Source: Sulfurimonas crateris
GTDB taxonomy: Bacteria; Campylobacterota; Campylobacteria; Campylobacterales; Sulfurimonadaceae
DNA: 64,000 nt
Assembly (NCBI GenBank): GCA_945883795.1
Contig: CAMCYC010000001.1
Location: 47,727 to 111,726 of the forward strand
Direction: 5' to 3'
The notes beneath the pieces are model-generated. The model was not told the DNA's origin and did no database searches. It saw only the letters and a list, made by a program, of their open reading frames with translations. Shown here one piece after another: positions 8,528 through 17,116 of the stretch. Positions within the stretch are counted from its first letter, which is position 1; each line of letters opens with the position of its first letter. Position numbers and translations under genes: made by a program.

Positions 8528-8863
8528 ATGAAACTTCCAAAAGGTTTTGGTAAAAACTATTTTACTTTGAGTGCTATTACTGCCACTGTCAATCAAGTAG
8601 CACTCCATGCTAAAATTTCAAGAATCAACAACTTCCACATGTTACGCTTTGAGAATGATGAACTTGAAGAACTCGAAGAAGAGGAGGAACTCGCCCCCTT
8701 TTGCCTATTGGATACAAAGCCTTGCCATTGTAATAAATATTTTTTAACATACACCCGTAAAACACTCAAACTCTATTACAATCAAAAACTTTTTTTCAAC
8801 TACTTTAAAAATTTAAATAACTCTTCACCACCTTTTTTTATTTTTTATCTCATACTCAAATAA
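8528..8863 (+). CDS. Hypothetical small protein after cheB
   Basis: 111 residues, starting 3 bases after the cheB stop. It is not recognised. A basic N-terminal half (MKLPKGFGKNYFTLSAITAT) is followed by a strongly acidic run (ELEELEEEEEL, about residues 45-56), a CHC pair near residue 67, and a basic, aromatic, hydrophobic C-terminus that may be translated noise. The spacing favours translation from the chemosensory mRNA. The tail is AT-rich and low in complexity, so the gene may be a decayed or lineage-specific product. Confidence 0.5.
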   Translation: MKLPKGFGKNYFTLSAITATVNQVALHAKISRINNFHMLRFENDELEELEEEEELAPFCLLDTKPCHCNKYFLTYTRKTLKLYYNQKLFFNYFKNLNNSSPPFFIFYLILK

Positions 8864-8886
8864 AAAATAATTCAGGAAAAATAGAC

Positions 8887-10710
8887 ATGACAAAAACAAT
8901 ACAACTATCCCTTTTATCAGTCGCTCTTTTGAGCCAACTCCATGCAGAACAATCTATCAAATTAGATACTATCACAGTTATAAGTGCTACAAAAACAGAG
9001 CAATCACTCCAAGATATAACAGCAAATGTAAATGTAATCACAAGTCAAGAGATTGAAGAAAAGCACTATACAACCGTGACAGAAGCACTGAGTAGTGTCG
9101 CTGGAATTCATTTTACTAGCAGTGGTGGAATGGGACAAGCAACGGCTGTATATCTTAGAGGATTTGATTCTCAAAAAGTCTTAGTGCTTATAGATGGCAT
9201 TCGTTACAACGATGTCACAGGACTTACAGGTGCTCCTTTTGAGAATTTAATGATTGGGGATATAGAACAAATTGAGATTGTAAAAGGTGCACAATCAGGT
9301 GTTTGGGGAGCAGATGCTACTGCGGGGGTGATTAATATTATTACAAAAAGTGCACAAGATGGACTTCATGGAGAAGTTATTGGAGAATTTGGAAGTTTTA
9401 ATACCAAAAAATTTGGTGCTTTAGCTTCTTATAAAACAGACAACTACTATCTAAAAATTGGTTCTCAAAAAATCACTACAGATGGATTTAGTGCCAAAGC
9501 TCCACGAGGTTCAGATATGAATGATTTTGAAAAAGATGGTTATATTAATACAACTTCAAATATAAAACTCGGATTTCACCTCAACGAAACAAATAAAATT
9601 GATATATCTCATACGATTATAAGTGCAGAAAATGCCTTTGATAGTTACGATGCAGACCCAATTATTGCTGCAAATTCTCATGCCACTTCACAAACAAAAG
9701 ACAATTTTACAAATATTAATTTTAATCATGTAGATAGTTTTAACACAGTAGATATTTATGCCAAAAAATCTGTTTTTGATAGAAATTATCCAAATGGATA
9801 TACACAAGAGTTTGATGGAGAAGTATATGAATATGGGATAAAATCACAAATAGCTTATCAAGAGCAAGATTTTATCTTACTTGGAGGCGATTATAAAACC
9901 TTTGAGCATAAAAATGAGATAAACAAGAAATATACAAATAAAGGTTTATTTGTAACAAACAACAATATCTTTGATTTTAGCGGTAAAACAATAGTAACAG
10001 AGTCGCTAAGAACTGATATGTATGATAAATTTGATGATAAAACAACTTGGAAACTTGGTGTAAAAAATATCAATCAAAATATAGAAGGATTAATTCTAAG
10101 TGCAAATATTGGAACTGCCTATAACGCACCCACTATTTATAATCTTTATTCAGATTATGGAAGTATAAACCTCACACCCGAAAGCACAACAAGTTATGAC
10201 ATTTCTATTGGTTATAAAAATATAAAATTGACATACTTTCATAGTGTTATTTCCGATATGATTGATTTTGACATGACAACATATACCTATAATAATCTTG
10301 ATGGCGAATCAAAAATTCAAGGTGTTGAGATTGAATATACTAGAGAGCTTTTAAATGAGTTATTATTCACAGCAAACTATACAAAAACTGATGCAAAAAA
10401 TAGCAACAAAGAAGTTTTAGGAAGACGAGCAAAAGATAATTATAAATTAAGTCTTGATTATTACGCTATTTCAAATCTCCATGTAGGGATAAATGGAGAA
10501 TTCATTGGGAAAAGATTTGACAGTGTAAATGAGCAAGGGGTGCAAACAGGAGAATATGCCGTTGTCAACTTGGTGGCAAATTATAATATAAGTAAAAACT
10601 TTTCCACATATCTTAAAGTTGATAATATTTTAGATAGATACTACCAAACAGTAGATGGATTTGCAAGCGCACCACTAAGTGGCTATTTAGGAATAAAGGC
10701 TAAATTTTAA
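8887..10710 (+). CDS. TonB-dependent outer-membrane receptor, BtuB-like
   Basis: 607 residues with a signal peptide of about 20 residues ending LHA. A TonB-box-like DTITVISA follows near residue 27. The plug domain (about 35-160) has LRGFDSQKVLVLIDG and the IVKGAQSGVWGADATAGVIN region. A beta-barrel follows, ending NILDRYYQTVDG and a terminal Phe typical of Bam-dependent barrels. The size (607) and plug are close to the cobalamin receptor BtuB (about 614), but the substrate is not certain; iron-siderophore receptors have the same layout. An AGGAAA ribosome site precedes the ATG. No B12-riboswitch box was seen upstream. It is likely cotranscribed with the membrane-protein gene that starts 4 bases later. 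Confidence 0.88.
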   Translation: MTKTIQLSLLSVALLSQLHAEQSIKLDTITVISATKTEQSLQDITANVNVITSQEIEEKHYTTVTEALSSVAGIHFTSSGGMGQATAVYLRGFDSQKVLVLIDGIRYNDVTGLTGAPFENLMIGDIEQIEIVKGAQSGVWGADATAGVINIITKSAQDGLHGEVIGEFGSFNTKKFGALASYKTDNYYLKIGSQKITTDGFSAKAPRGSDMNDFEKDGYINTTSNIKLGFHLNETNKIDISHTIISAENAFDSYDADPIIAANSHATSQTKDNFTNINFNHVDSFNTVDIYAKKSVFDRNYPNGYTQEFDGEVYEYGIKSQIAYQEQDFILLGGDYKTFEHKNEINKKYTNKGLFVTNNNIFDFSGKTIVTESLRTDMYDKFDDKTTWKLGVKNINQNIEGLILSANIGTAYNAPTIYNLYSDYGSINLTPESTTSYDISIGYKNIKLTYFHSVISDMIDFDMTTYTYNNLDGESKIQGVEIEYTRELLNELLFTANYTKTDAKNSNKEVLGRRAKDNYKLSLDYYAISNLHVGINGEFIGKRFDSVNEQGVQTGEYAVVNLVANYNISKNFSTYLKVDNILDRYYQTVDGFASAPLSGYLGIKAKF

Positions 10711-10714
10711 TCTC

Positions 10715-11299
10715 ATGTACAAACTCAACATTAGAGAATTCATCAAATACAAACTTCTAAACTCTCTCTTTTTAGGTTTTAGCGTTGGCACTATATTTTT
10801 TATATACACGCCACTTTCCCCATCCATATATAGTATGGGTGGGATTTTACTCGCTATTGGGATGTTGTTTATTGCAAAGTTTTACTACAAGATTTTAAAC
10901 ATGCACTATTTTTATAAAATTTCACTGTTTGTTGAGGTTATTTTACTCTTTGCAATACTCTACTTTTTAATTTTTTCCTATAGCTACACAACCGCCCTAT
11001 TCTATTATATTGGCTATCAATTCACTTTTAGTTTTGGTTCTTACCTTGTTAGAGCGGAAACACTTTTTTTGAAAAAAGCAAAAAACATCACTTTAGTAGA
11101 TGTCGCAAAACAAAAAGGGTATCTTATCGGGATGTTTTTATCGTATCTATTTTACAGATTTTTGGAGAAGTTTTTAGAAGTAACCGATAAAGACACGCAA
11201 ATATATGATATTCATTATTTGCTCTTAGCAATACAAATTATCATAATCTGGTATCTTTTTAAATCATTTAAATTTGAATATCTGGCATCTCAACCATGA
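10715..11299 (+). CDS. Six-helix inner-membrane protein of unknown function
   Basis: 194 residues with about six hydrophobic segments (near residues 15-35, 38-58, 66-90, 92-112, 135-155 and 165-185). The family is not recognised. It starts 4 bases after the TonB-dependent receptor and is probably cotranscribed, so a role in uptake of the same substrate is possible but unproven. Its 3' end overlaps the convergent SCP2-like gene by 32 bases. Confidence 0.75.
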   Translation: MYKLNIREFIKYKLLNSLFLGFSVGTIFFIYTPLSPSIYSMGGILLAIGMLFIAKFYYKILNMHYFYKISLFVEVILLFAILYFLIFSYSYTTALFYYIGYQFTFSFGSYLVRAETLFLKKAKNITLVDVAKQKGYLIGMFLSYLFYRFLEKFLEVTDKDTQIYDIHYLLLAIQIIIIWYLFKSFKFEYLASQP

Positions 11300-11654
11300 T
11301 TTCTATACTTCGTTCAAAGCCACCCATATTCATCATAGCTTTTAATTTAGGACCTTTAAAACCAAATCCTTTACTCACCATCGCTTTTTTAACACTAATC
11401 TCATGATTAAAAACTCTCTGCCAACTTGCAGTATCAGCCCATAAATCAAATTCTATATTGTCATATTGTTCAGAAGTACCAAAAGTAGTACAAATACCTT
11501 TTTCTACTTCTATAACAACTGAAGGCAAATCACCTCTGTCACTAATGCTATATTTAAAAACTGTACTAAAGTTCTTCAACTTTTTCATAACTTTTTCATC
11601 ATTATTCCAAGCTTCTGTATAAGCTGCTGCCCATTCTGGTGTCATTAATTGCAT
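11268..11654 (-). CDS. SCP2 sterol-binding-domain-like protein, copy 2
   Basis: 128 residues. The fold signature is that of SCP2-like proteins: EWAAAYTEAWNND at the N-terminus, a VVIEVEKGIC strand, an EFDLWADTASWQRVF segment and a GFKGPKLKAMM lipid-pocket helix near the C-terminus. SCP2-like domains bind lipids or hydrophobic molecules in a tunnel; bacterial roles are mostly unknown. It is clearly paralogous to the gene at 11794-12180, with the same length and alignment throughout. The two are separated by 139 bases, enough for a separate promoter. An AAGGAT ribosome site precedes the ATG. Confidence 0.82.
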   Translation of the reverse strand: MQLMTPEWAAAYTEAWNNDEKVMKKLKNFSTVFKYSISDRGDLPSVVIEVEKGICTTFGTSEQYDNIEFDLWADTASWQRVFNHEISVKKAMVSKGFGFKGPKLKAMMNMGGFERSIEIMVEMPDIQI

Positions 11655-11793
11655 ATCAATCCTTTTATATGATGATTGATTATATTTATTGGTATCTTAA
11701 AACAAATTAAATTGAGTCAATTATCTTCATGATAAGAATAGATAATGGTGTTCATGGGAACTTTTGTAATATTTTTTTACTCAAAACTTCCGT

Positions 11794-12180
11794 TTAAACT
11801 GTTACGCCTTCCATACGAATCAAAAGCTCAACACTTCTTTCAAGCCCTTTTTTGTTCAAAACTGCTTTTATTTTTGGACCTTTAAAATCAAATCCATCTA
11901 AATCCATAGCATGTTTAATCTCTTTAGCATTTTTAAAAACTTCTATCCAACTTTTAGAATCTGCCCAAATTTCAAATTCAATATGTTGATATTGCTCTGG
12001 CGAACCAAAAGAGATACAAATTCCATGTTCTACTTCTATAACCACTGGTGCTAAATCTTTTCTATCTGTAATAGAGTATTTCAAAGTAGAACTAAATTTT
12101 TTTAATTTTTTAACCACTTGTTCGTCATTATTCCAAACTTCTGTATAAGCTATTGCCCACTCTTGTGACATCAATTGCAT
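11794..12180 (-). CDS. SCP2 sterol-binding-domain-like protein, copy 1
   Basis: 128 residues, the same length as and alignable end to end with the downstream copy (shared MQLM start, EWA-AYTE-WNNDE, KFS, DFKGPKIKAVL). The SCP2-like domain covers the whole protein. It starts two bases after the DEAD-box helicase stop, so it sits at the end of that transcript. The pair is a tandem duplication that has since diverged to about half identity by eye. The ligand is unknown. Confidence 0.82.
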   Translation of the reverse strand: MQLMSQEWAIAYTEVWNNDEQVVKKLKKFSSTLKYSITDRKDLAPVVIEVEHGICISFGSPEQYQHIEFEIWADSKSWIEVFKNAKEIKHAMDLDGFDFKGPKIKAVLNKKGLERSVELLIRMEGVTV

Positions 12181-12182
12181 AT

Positions 12183-13427
12183 TTATCCTTTATTATTTTT
12201 CTCTATTATGGCTTGTTGTTCTCTTGCCTTGTCTTTTTTACTTTTACGCTTCCCTTTGATAGGAGCTTCCCCTTTGACTTTTCTTAACGCTTCCCCTTGT
12301 ATCTCAAAACCTGCTATTTGTTCAAATTCGATACTTACTTTACATCGTTTTTGAATAATGGCAAAATGCTCCTTATCCTCATGACAAATAAAAGATACCG
12401 CTACTCCAGATTTACCAGCTCTTGCTGTTCTTCCAACCCTATGAATATAATCAGTAGGGGAGCGAGGTAAATCAAAATTTACAACACATGAAATATCATT
12501 AATATCTAATCCTCTTGCTGCTATGTCTGTAGCAAATAAGATACCAATTCTCTTATTTTTAAATTGTTCTAATGTAAAAATTCGCTCTTCTTGCGTCAAG
12601 TCTCCATGAAAAGACTCTGCATTAATCCCATATTTCTTGAATTTTAGAGCAATATTATCGGTTGCTCTTTTGTTTGCCATAAAAACTAAAACTTGTTCCC
12701 ATTTCTCACTTTTGAGCAAATGTCTCAAAAGTGGTCCTCTGTTTTGAGCATTAACCTCAATAGCTCTTTGTACTACATTTTCAACGGTAGCAGTTTTATT
12801 TTCAATTTTTACCTCAACTGGATTTGTTGTTATTTTAGAGGCAATAGCCAATATTTTTGGGGGATAAGTTGCCGAAAAAAGTAAATTTTGTCGCTTTGTC
12901 GGAAGCTCTTTGAGAATAAGCTCAAGCTCCTCTGCAAACCCAAGATTCAGCATTTTATCCGCTTCATCAAGTACAAAAAACTCTACAAAAGAGAGGTTCA
13001 TTTGCTTTTTACTTATCACATCAAGCAACCGCCCAGATGTTGCAACTAAAATATCACACCCTTGCTGAATAGCGTACAATTGTTCCCCAATCCCTTCTCC
13101 ACCAATAACACTTACCACTTTTGGCTTTTTGAGTAAAAACTCCCCAAAAATCTCAAAAGTTTGTGCCACTTGAAGGGTAAGTTCTCTTGTAGGTGTGATA
13201 ACAAGCACTTTTATTTTTGCTTTACCTTGTGTTTGATGTTGTATCAAATATTCCAAAATTGGTAAAATAAAACTAGCACTTTTACCGCTTCCAGTTTGAG
13301 CGTTTGCCATGACATCACGCCCCAAAAGAACAAGTGGAATCACTTGTTGTTGTATAGGCGTAGGCACTAAAAAATTGTTTTTTTGTAGTGATTTTTGTAT
13401 TGAAAGTGAGAATTGAGAAAAAGACAT
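12183..13427 (-). CDS. rhlE: DEAD-box RNA helicase, RhlE-like
   Basis: 414 residues. All core motifs are visible: Q motif with PTPIQQQVIPLVL, motif I AQTGSGKSA, Ia TPTREL, II DEAD, III SAT, IV VLVFMANKRAT, V ATDIAARGLDI and VI HRVGRTARAG. A short basic tail (KGKRKSKKDKAREQ) is typical of RhlE-type enzymes that act in ribosome assembly and RNA turnover. An AGGAAA site precedes the ATG. The SCP2-like gene follows within two bases. The subfamily name is inferred from size and tail. Confidence 0.95.
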   Translation of the reverse strand: MSFSQFSLSIQKSLQKNNFLVPTPIQQQVIPLVLLGRDVMANAQTGSGKSASFILPILEYLIQHQTQGKAKIKVLVITPTRELTLQVAQTFEIFGEFLLKKPKVVSVIGGEGIGEQLYAIQQGCDILVATSGRLLDVISKKQMNLSFVEFFVLDEADKMLNLGFAEELELILKELPTKRQNLLFSATYPPKILAIASKITTNPVEVKIENKTATVENVVQRAIEVNAQNRGPLLRHLLKSEKWEQVLVFMANKRATDNIALKFKKYGINAESFHGDLTQEERIFTLEQFKNKRIGILFATDIAARGLDINDISCVVNFDLPRSPTDYIHRVGRTARAGKSGVAVSFICHEDKEHFAIIQKRCKVSIEFEQIAGFEIQGEALRKVKGEAPIKGKRKSKKDKAREQQAIIEKNNKG

Positions 13428-13588
13428 AAAATTTCCTAATAAGATAATATCTCTAATTATAGCTTTATATAAAGCTCAATATCTATTTAAAGCTCTCTTA
13501 ACGACATATACGATATTATCTCAAAGCTCTATTTAAGTACAAATAAAATCTTAATAAAGCCCAATAACAAGGGAAATAAAAAATACAC

Positions 13589-15532
13589 ATGGCACTCATT
13601 GATTTACAAAACATCTCCAAACATTATTCCGCACAAAAGATACTTACAGAAATCAACTTTCATGTAGATATAGGGGAGCGAATCGTTATTATCGGTAAGA
13701 ATGGGAGCGGTAAATCTACTCTTATGAAAATCGTTCATGGTACACTCGATACTGATGGTGGAGTGAGAATTACACAAAATGATTTAGAGATAAAAATGCT
13801 CGACCAAAGACCCAATTTTAAAGAAGGTGCAACGGTCAGACAAGCTGTGGAAGATGGACTTGATGAACTCAATCAAGCAAAAAAACGGTATGAAGAACTC
13901 TCTTTATCTTTAGCAGATGATTTTAATAATAAAAAAATAATAGACGAACATGAAAAACTCTCTCGTTATATTGAACATCATAATGCTTGGAATCTTGATG
14001 ATAAAATAGAGAGAATTATCCACCACTTCGACCTCAAACAATATGAGGATAAACCAATAGCACTTTTAAGCGGTGGCGAACAACGCCGAGTTGCTCTTGC
14101 CTCGTTACTCCTGCAAAAACCAGATATTTTACTTCTTGATGAACCTACGAATCATTTGGATGTTTACATGGTTGAATTTTTGAAAGAGCTTATTTTAAAG
14201 GAAAAATATACGCTTATTTTTATCTCGCATGATAGATATTTTATAGATAAAATTGCTACAAAATCTATAGAAGTTGAGGATTGTGCTTTAAGAGAATATA
14301 GTGGCGGATATAGTGATTACCTCACCCAAAAAGCGGAATGGATGAGAACTTTACAAAAGCAACATGATAATTTATTAGGTATTTTAAAGCGAGAAAACGA
14401 ATGGTATGCAAGGGGTGTTCGTGCAAGGCTCAAACGCAATGAAGGGAGAAAAGAACGACTTTTGGAGATTCGTGAAGATGCAAAAAATAACCCTGCAAAA
14501 ATACGACAAATCTCTCTTGAACTCCAAAGAGAAGCAAAACACTTCAACCGTGATAAAAGTGTCAACAGACAAAAAATGCTTTTTGAAGTGGAAGATTTGT
14601 GTATCACTCTTGGCAATAAAGAACTTCTAAAAGATTTTACTACTCGTATATTGCAAAAAGATGTTATTGCCATAGTTGGACCAAATGGAAGCGGAAAATC
14701 AACACTTTTAAAAGTACTTCTTGGACGAATTCAACCCACAAGTGGAAAAATTAAACAAGGAGATTTTAAAATTGGGTATTTCGACCAACATCGAGAACTC
14801 TTAGATGATAGTAAAAATCTCATCGAAACTTTTTGTCCAAATGGGGGCGATAGAGTAAATGTGCGTGGAGCTGATATGCATGTGTATGGCTACTTGAAAA
14901 ACTTTTTATTTCCACGAGAATTTTTAGATAAAAAAGTGGGAGTGCTTAGTGGTGGTGAAAAAAATAGAATTGCCCTTGCTTTACTTTTTACAAAAGATGT
15001 TGATATTTTAATTTTAGATGAACCTACAAATGATTTAGATATTCCAACTATTAATATTTTAGAGGAGCAACTCACTAACTTTTCTGGAGCAGTTATTATT
15101 GTAAGTCATGATAGATATTTTGTGGATAAAATTGCCAAAAAGCTTTTTATTTTTAAAACAGATAAGCATATCGAAGAATCGTACCAACAATATTCTGAAT
15201 ATTTGGAGTTTGAAAAAGAGTTACAAGAACTCGAAAATATGCAAAATAATGCTCAAGAAGAAAAACCAAAAGTGATAATTAAAGAGAAAGAAAAAGTTTT
15301 AAAACTCTCGTTTAAAGAAAAAATTGCTCTTGAAAAACTCCCTCTTGAAGTGGAAAATTTAGAGATGCAAATAGACAAATTAAATACATGCCTAGCAAAT
15401 CCAAAATGTTATGAAGAGATTGGAATCTCAAAACTTGCAAAAGATTTGGCAGATTTAAAAATAGTTTATGACAATAAGGTTGAGGAGCTTTTAGAGCTTC
15501 AAGAAAAAGAGGAAGAGATTAATAACTCATAA
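13589..15532 (+). CDS. uup: ABC-F family ATPase, Uup-like
   Basis: 647 residues with two ABC ATPase cassettes and no membrane segments. Walker A motifs are GKNGSGKST (about residue 38) and GPNGSGKST (about 370). Signature and Walker B motifs are LLSGGEQRR/LLLDEPTNHLD and VLSGGEKNR/LILDEPTNDLD. Between them lies a charged linker (about 225-325) of the kind that reaches into the ribosome. A Glu/Lys-rich coiled-coil C-terminal extension (about 540-645) fits Uup rather than EttA. ABC-F proteins act on translating ribosomes; Uup also influences excision of transposons and replication-fork structures. The next 130 bases carry a transporter gene remnant. Confidence 0.95.
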   Translation: MALIDLQNISKHYSAQKILTEINFHVDIGERIVIIGKNGSGKSTLMKIVHGTLDTDGGVRITQNDLEIKMLDQRPNFKEGATVRQAVEDGLDELNQAKKRYEELSLSLADDFNNKKIIDEHEKLSRYIEHHNAWNLDDKIERIIHHFDLKQYEDKPIALLSGGEQRRVALASLLLQKPDILLLDEPTNHLDVYMVEFLKELILKEKYTLIFISHDRYFIDKIATKSIEVEDCALREYSGGYSDYLTQKAEWMRTLQKQHDNLLGILKRENEWYARGVRARLKRNEGRKERLLEIREDAKNNPAKIRQISLELQREAKHFNRDKSVNRQKMLFEVEDLCITLGNKELLKDFTTRILQKDVIAIVGPNGSGKSTLLKVLLGRIQPTSGKIKQGDFKIGYFDQHRELLDDSKNLIETFCPNGGDRVNVRGADMHVYGYLKNFLFPREFLDKKVGVLSGGEKNRIALALLFTKDVDILILDEPTNDLDIPTINILEEQLTNFSGAVIIVSHDRYFVDKIAKKLFIFKTDKHIEESYQQYSEYLEFEKELQELENMQNNAQEEKPKVIIKEKEKVLKLSFKEKIALEKLPLEVENLEMQIDKLNTCLANPKCYEEIGISKLAKDLADLKIVYDNKVEELLELQEKEEEINNS

Positions 15533-15536
15533 AACA

Positions 15537-15662
15537 ATGAACTTAATAACACCTCTTTTAATTCTAACAATTATTTTTATTTTTGACTTTACAAATGGGT
15601 TTCATGACGCACCAGATATGGTTGCAACCGCTATTGCTTCTCATGCTTTGAAAAAGGGGTAG
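15537..15662 (+). pseudogene. Remnant of a Pit-family inorganic phosphate transporter gene
   Basis: A 41-codon frame starts 4 bases after the ABC-F gene and ends in TAG two bases before the histidine kinase start. It encodes a hydrophobic N-terminus followed by DFTNGFHDAPDMVATAIAS. This is the hallmark first helix of PiT-type phosphate permeases (consensus D-x-x-NGFHDAAN-x-VAT). Full-length members have around 400-500 residues, so everything after the first helix is gone. The sequence is an abrupt truncation rather than a frameshift, since the neighbouring kinase begins at once. It is probably what remains after a deletion or replacement event. Confidence 0.75.
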
Positions 15663-15664
15663 CC

Positions 15665-17092
15665 ATGTCTACTATAAAAAAAATTATTTATTTTTCAATT
15701 TTCATCTATTTACTAATGAGTGGACTCATCATTTTTTATTCAGAGAGTATAAAAAATCTTGCAAAAGAGCAGGCAAAAACTGCGGCACAGTCACATTTTA
15801 ATCTTATGGTTGACACAAGGAGTTGGAATGCAGAATATGGTGGTATATATGTAAAACAGCATTCTGGTATAGAGCCAAATAAGTATCTCAAAGATAATAT
15901 TCTCAAAAGCGATAAAAATGAGACACTTGTAAAAATAAATCCTGCATGGATGACAAAGCAAATCTCTGAAATTAGTAATAAACGGCATAAATATTACTTT
16001 CATATCACTTCCCTTAAACCTATAAACCCGACAAATAAACCTGATGATTTTGAGATAGAAGCATTGAATTATTTTGAAAAAAATAAAAATAAAGAATATT
16101 ATTATAAGTTTAAAAACAATACTAACGAAGAGATGCATCTTGATTTTATTGGTGCACTTATTACAAAACAAGAGTGTTTAAAGTGCCATGCAGAAGCGGG
16201 TTACAAAGAGGGTGATATCAGAGGTGGTATTAGGATTACAGTTCCGATGAATGAATATAATACTAAAATGACTCTACACAATAGAATTGAAATAACATTA
16301 TTATTTTTAATTACTATTTTATTTATAATATTTCTACTTATATTAAAAAAATACAAACAAGAAGTTGAAAAACGATTAGAGAGAGATAAAGCATTATTTA
16401 TTAAATCTAAACAAGCTGCAATGGGAGAAATGATATCAATAATAGCGCACCAATGGAGACAACCACTCGCTATAATAAGTATGGATATAGGCAATATTAT
16501 CTTTGATTTAGAGATGGGTGATGCGGATAAACAAGATATTATTAGTTCTGCTAAAGAGATGGATGAAACCTTGCAAGATCTTTCAAAAACTATCACGATA
16601 TTTTCTGATATTTTCAAAACTGCAACTCAATCACCAGGTCAACTCATTCTTATATCTGATGTTCAAGAGATGTTATGTAATATAATTAAAAAAAGTGATG
16701 AATTTGAAAATATTAAAATAATCAAAGAATGGAAATCTACAAAAAAAACATATATCCTTAGAAATGAATTTATGCAAGCTTGCTATATGATTCTTAAAAA
16801 TTCACAAGAGGCTTTTGAAGATAAAAAAATCCAACACCCTACAATTATTTCAAAAACTTGGGATGAAGGAGATTTTATCCACTATACTATCTGTGATAAC
16901 GCTGGCGGTATAGATAAGGAAAATATTGAAAGAGTATTTGAACCATATTTTACGACAAAGTCTTACAATGGAAGAGGTCTTGGTCTTACAATTGTAAAAA
17001 ATATAATTGAACAGATGCATAAAGGAACACTTAGCTTAAAGAATCATAATGATGGAATATGTGTACACATCACTCTTAGGGCAAAAGAGTAA
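15665..17092 (+). CDS. Membrane sensor histidine kinase with periplasmic c-type haem motif (DUF3365-like)
   Basis: 475 residues. One membrane helix lies at about 5-25. A periplasmic domain (about 30-200) contains the haem-attachment motif CLKCH (Cys171, Cys174, His175), as in DUF3365/Tll0287-type domains. A second helix at about 205-228 leads into a cytoplasmic kinase. H box IIAHQWRQPLA (His near 262) is of the HWRQPL kind common in Campylobacterota. HATPase motifs are LKNSQEAF (N), CDNAGGID (G1) and GRGLGLTIVK (G2). It probably senses a redox state or a gas through covalently bound haem. No response regulator gene adjoins it, so its partner is unknown. Confidence 0.93.
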   Translation: MSTIKKIIYFSIFIYLLMSGLIIFYSESIKNLAKEQAKTAAQSHFNLMVDTRSWNAEYGGIYVKQHSGIEPNKYLKDNILKSDKNETLVKINPAWMTKQISEISNKRHKYYFHITSLKPINPTNKPDDFEIEALNYFEKNKNKEYYYKFKNNTNEEMHLDFIGALITKQECLKCHAEAGYKEGDIRGGIRITVPMNEYNTKMTLHNRIEITLLFLITILFIIFLLILKKYKQEVEKRLERDKALFIKSKQAAMGEMISIIAHQWRQPLAIISMDIGNIIFDLEMGDADKQDIISSAKEMDETLQDLSKTITIFSDIFKTATQSPGQLILISDVQEMLCNIIKKSDEFENIKIIKEWKSTKKTYILRNEFMQACYMILKNSQEAFEDKKIQHPTIISKTWDEGDFIHYTICDNAGGIDKENIERVFEPYFTTKSYNGRGLGLTIVKNIIEQMHKGTLSLKNHNDGICVHITLRAKE

Positions 17093-17116
17093 TGTGTAAT
17101 TATTTAATTTTCATTC

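Noticed and set aside
8525..8886. Possible cobalamin riboswitch or Fur box ahead of the BtuB-like receptor
   Set aside because: No B12-box-like conserved motif was found, and the only Fur-like stretches are plain A/T runs that match anything in this base composition.
13428..13588. Short AAAGCTC-type repeats between rhlE and uup
   Set aside because: Three imperfect heptamers in AT-rich DNA without regular spacing; not a CRISPR or iteron array.
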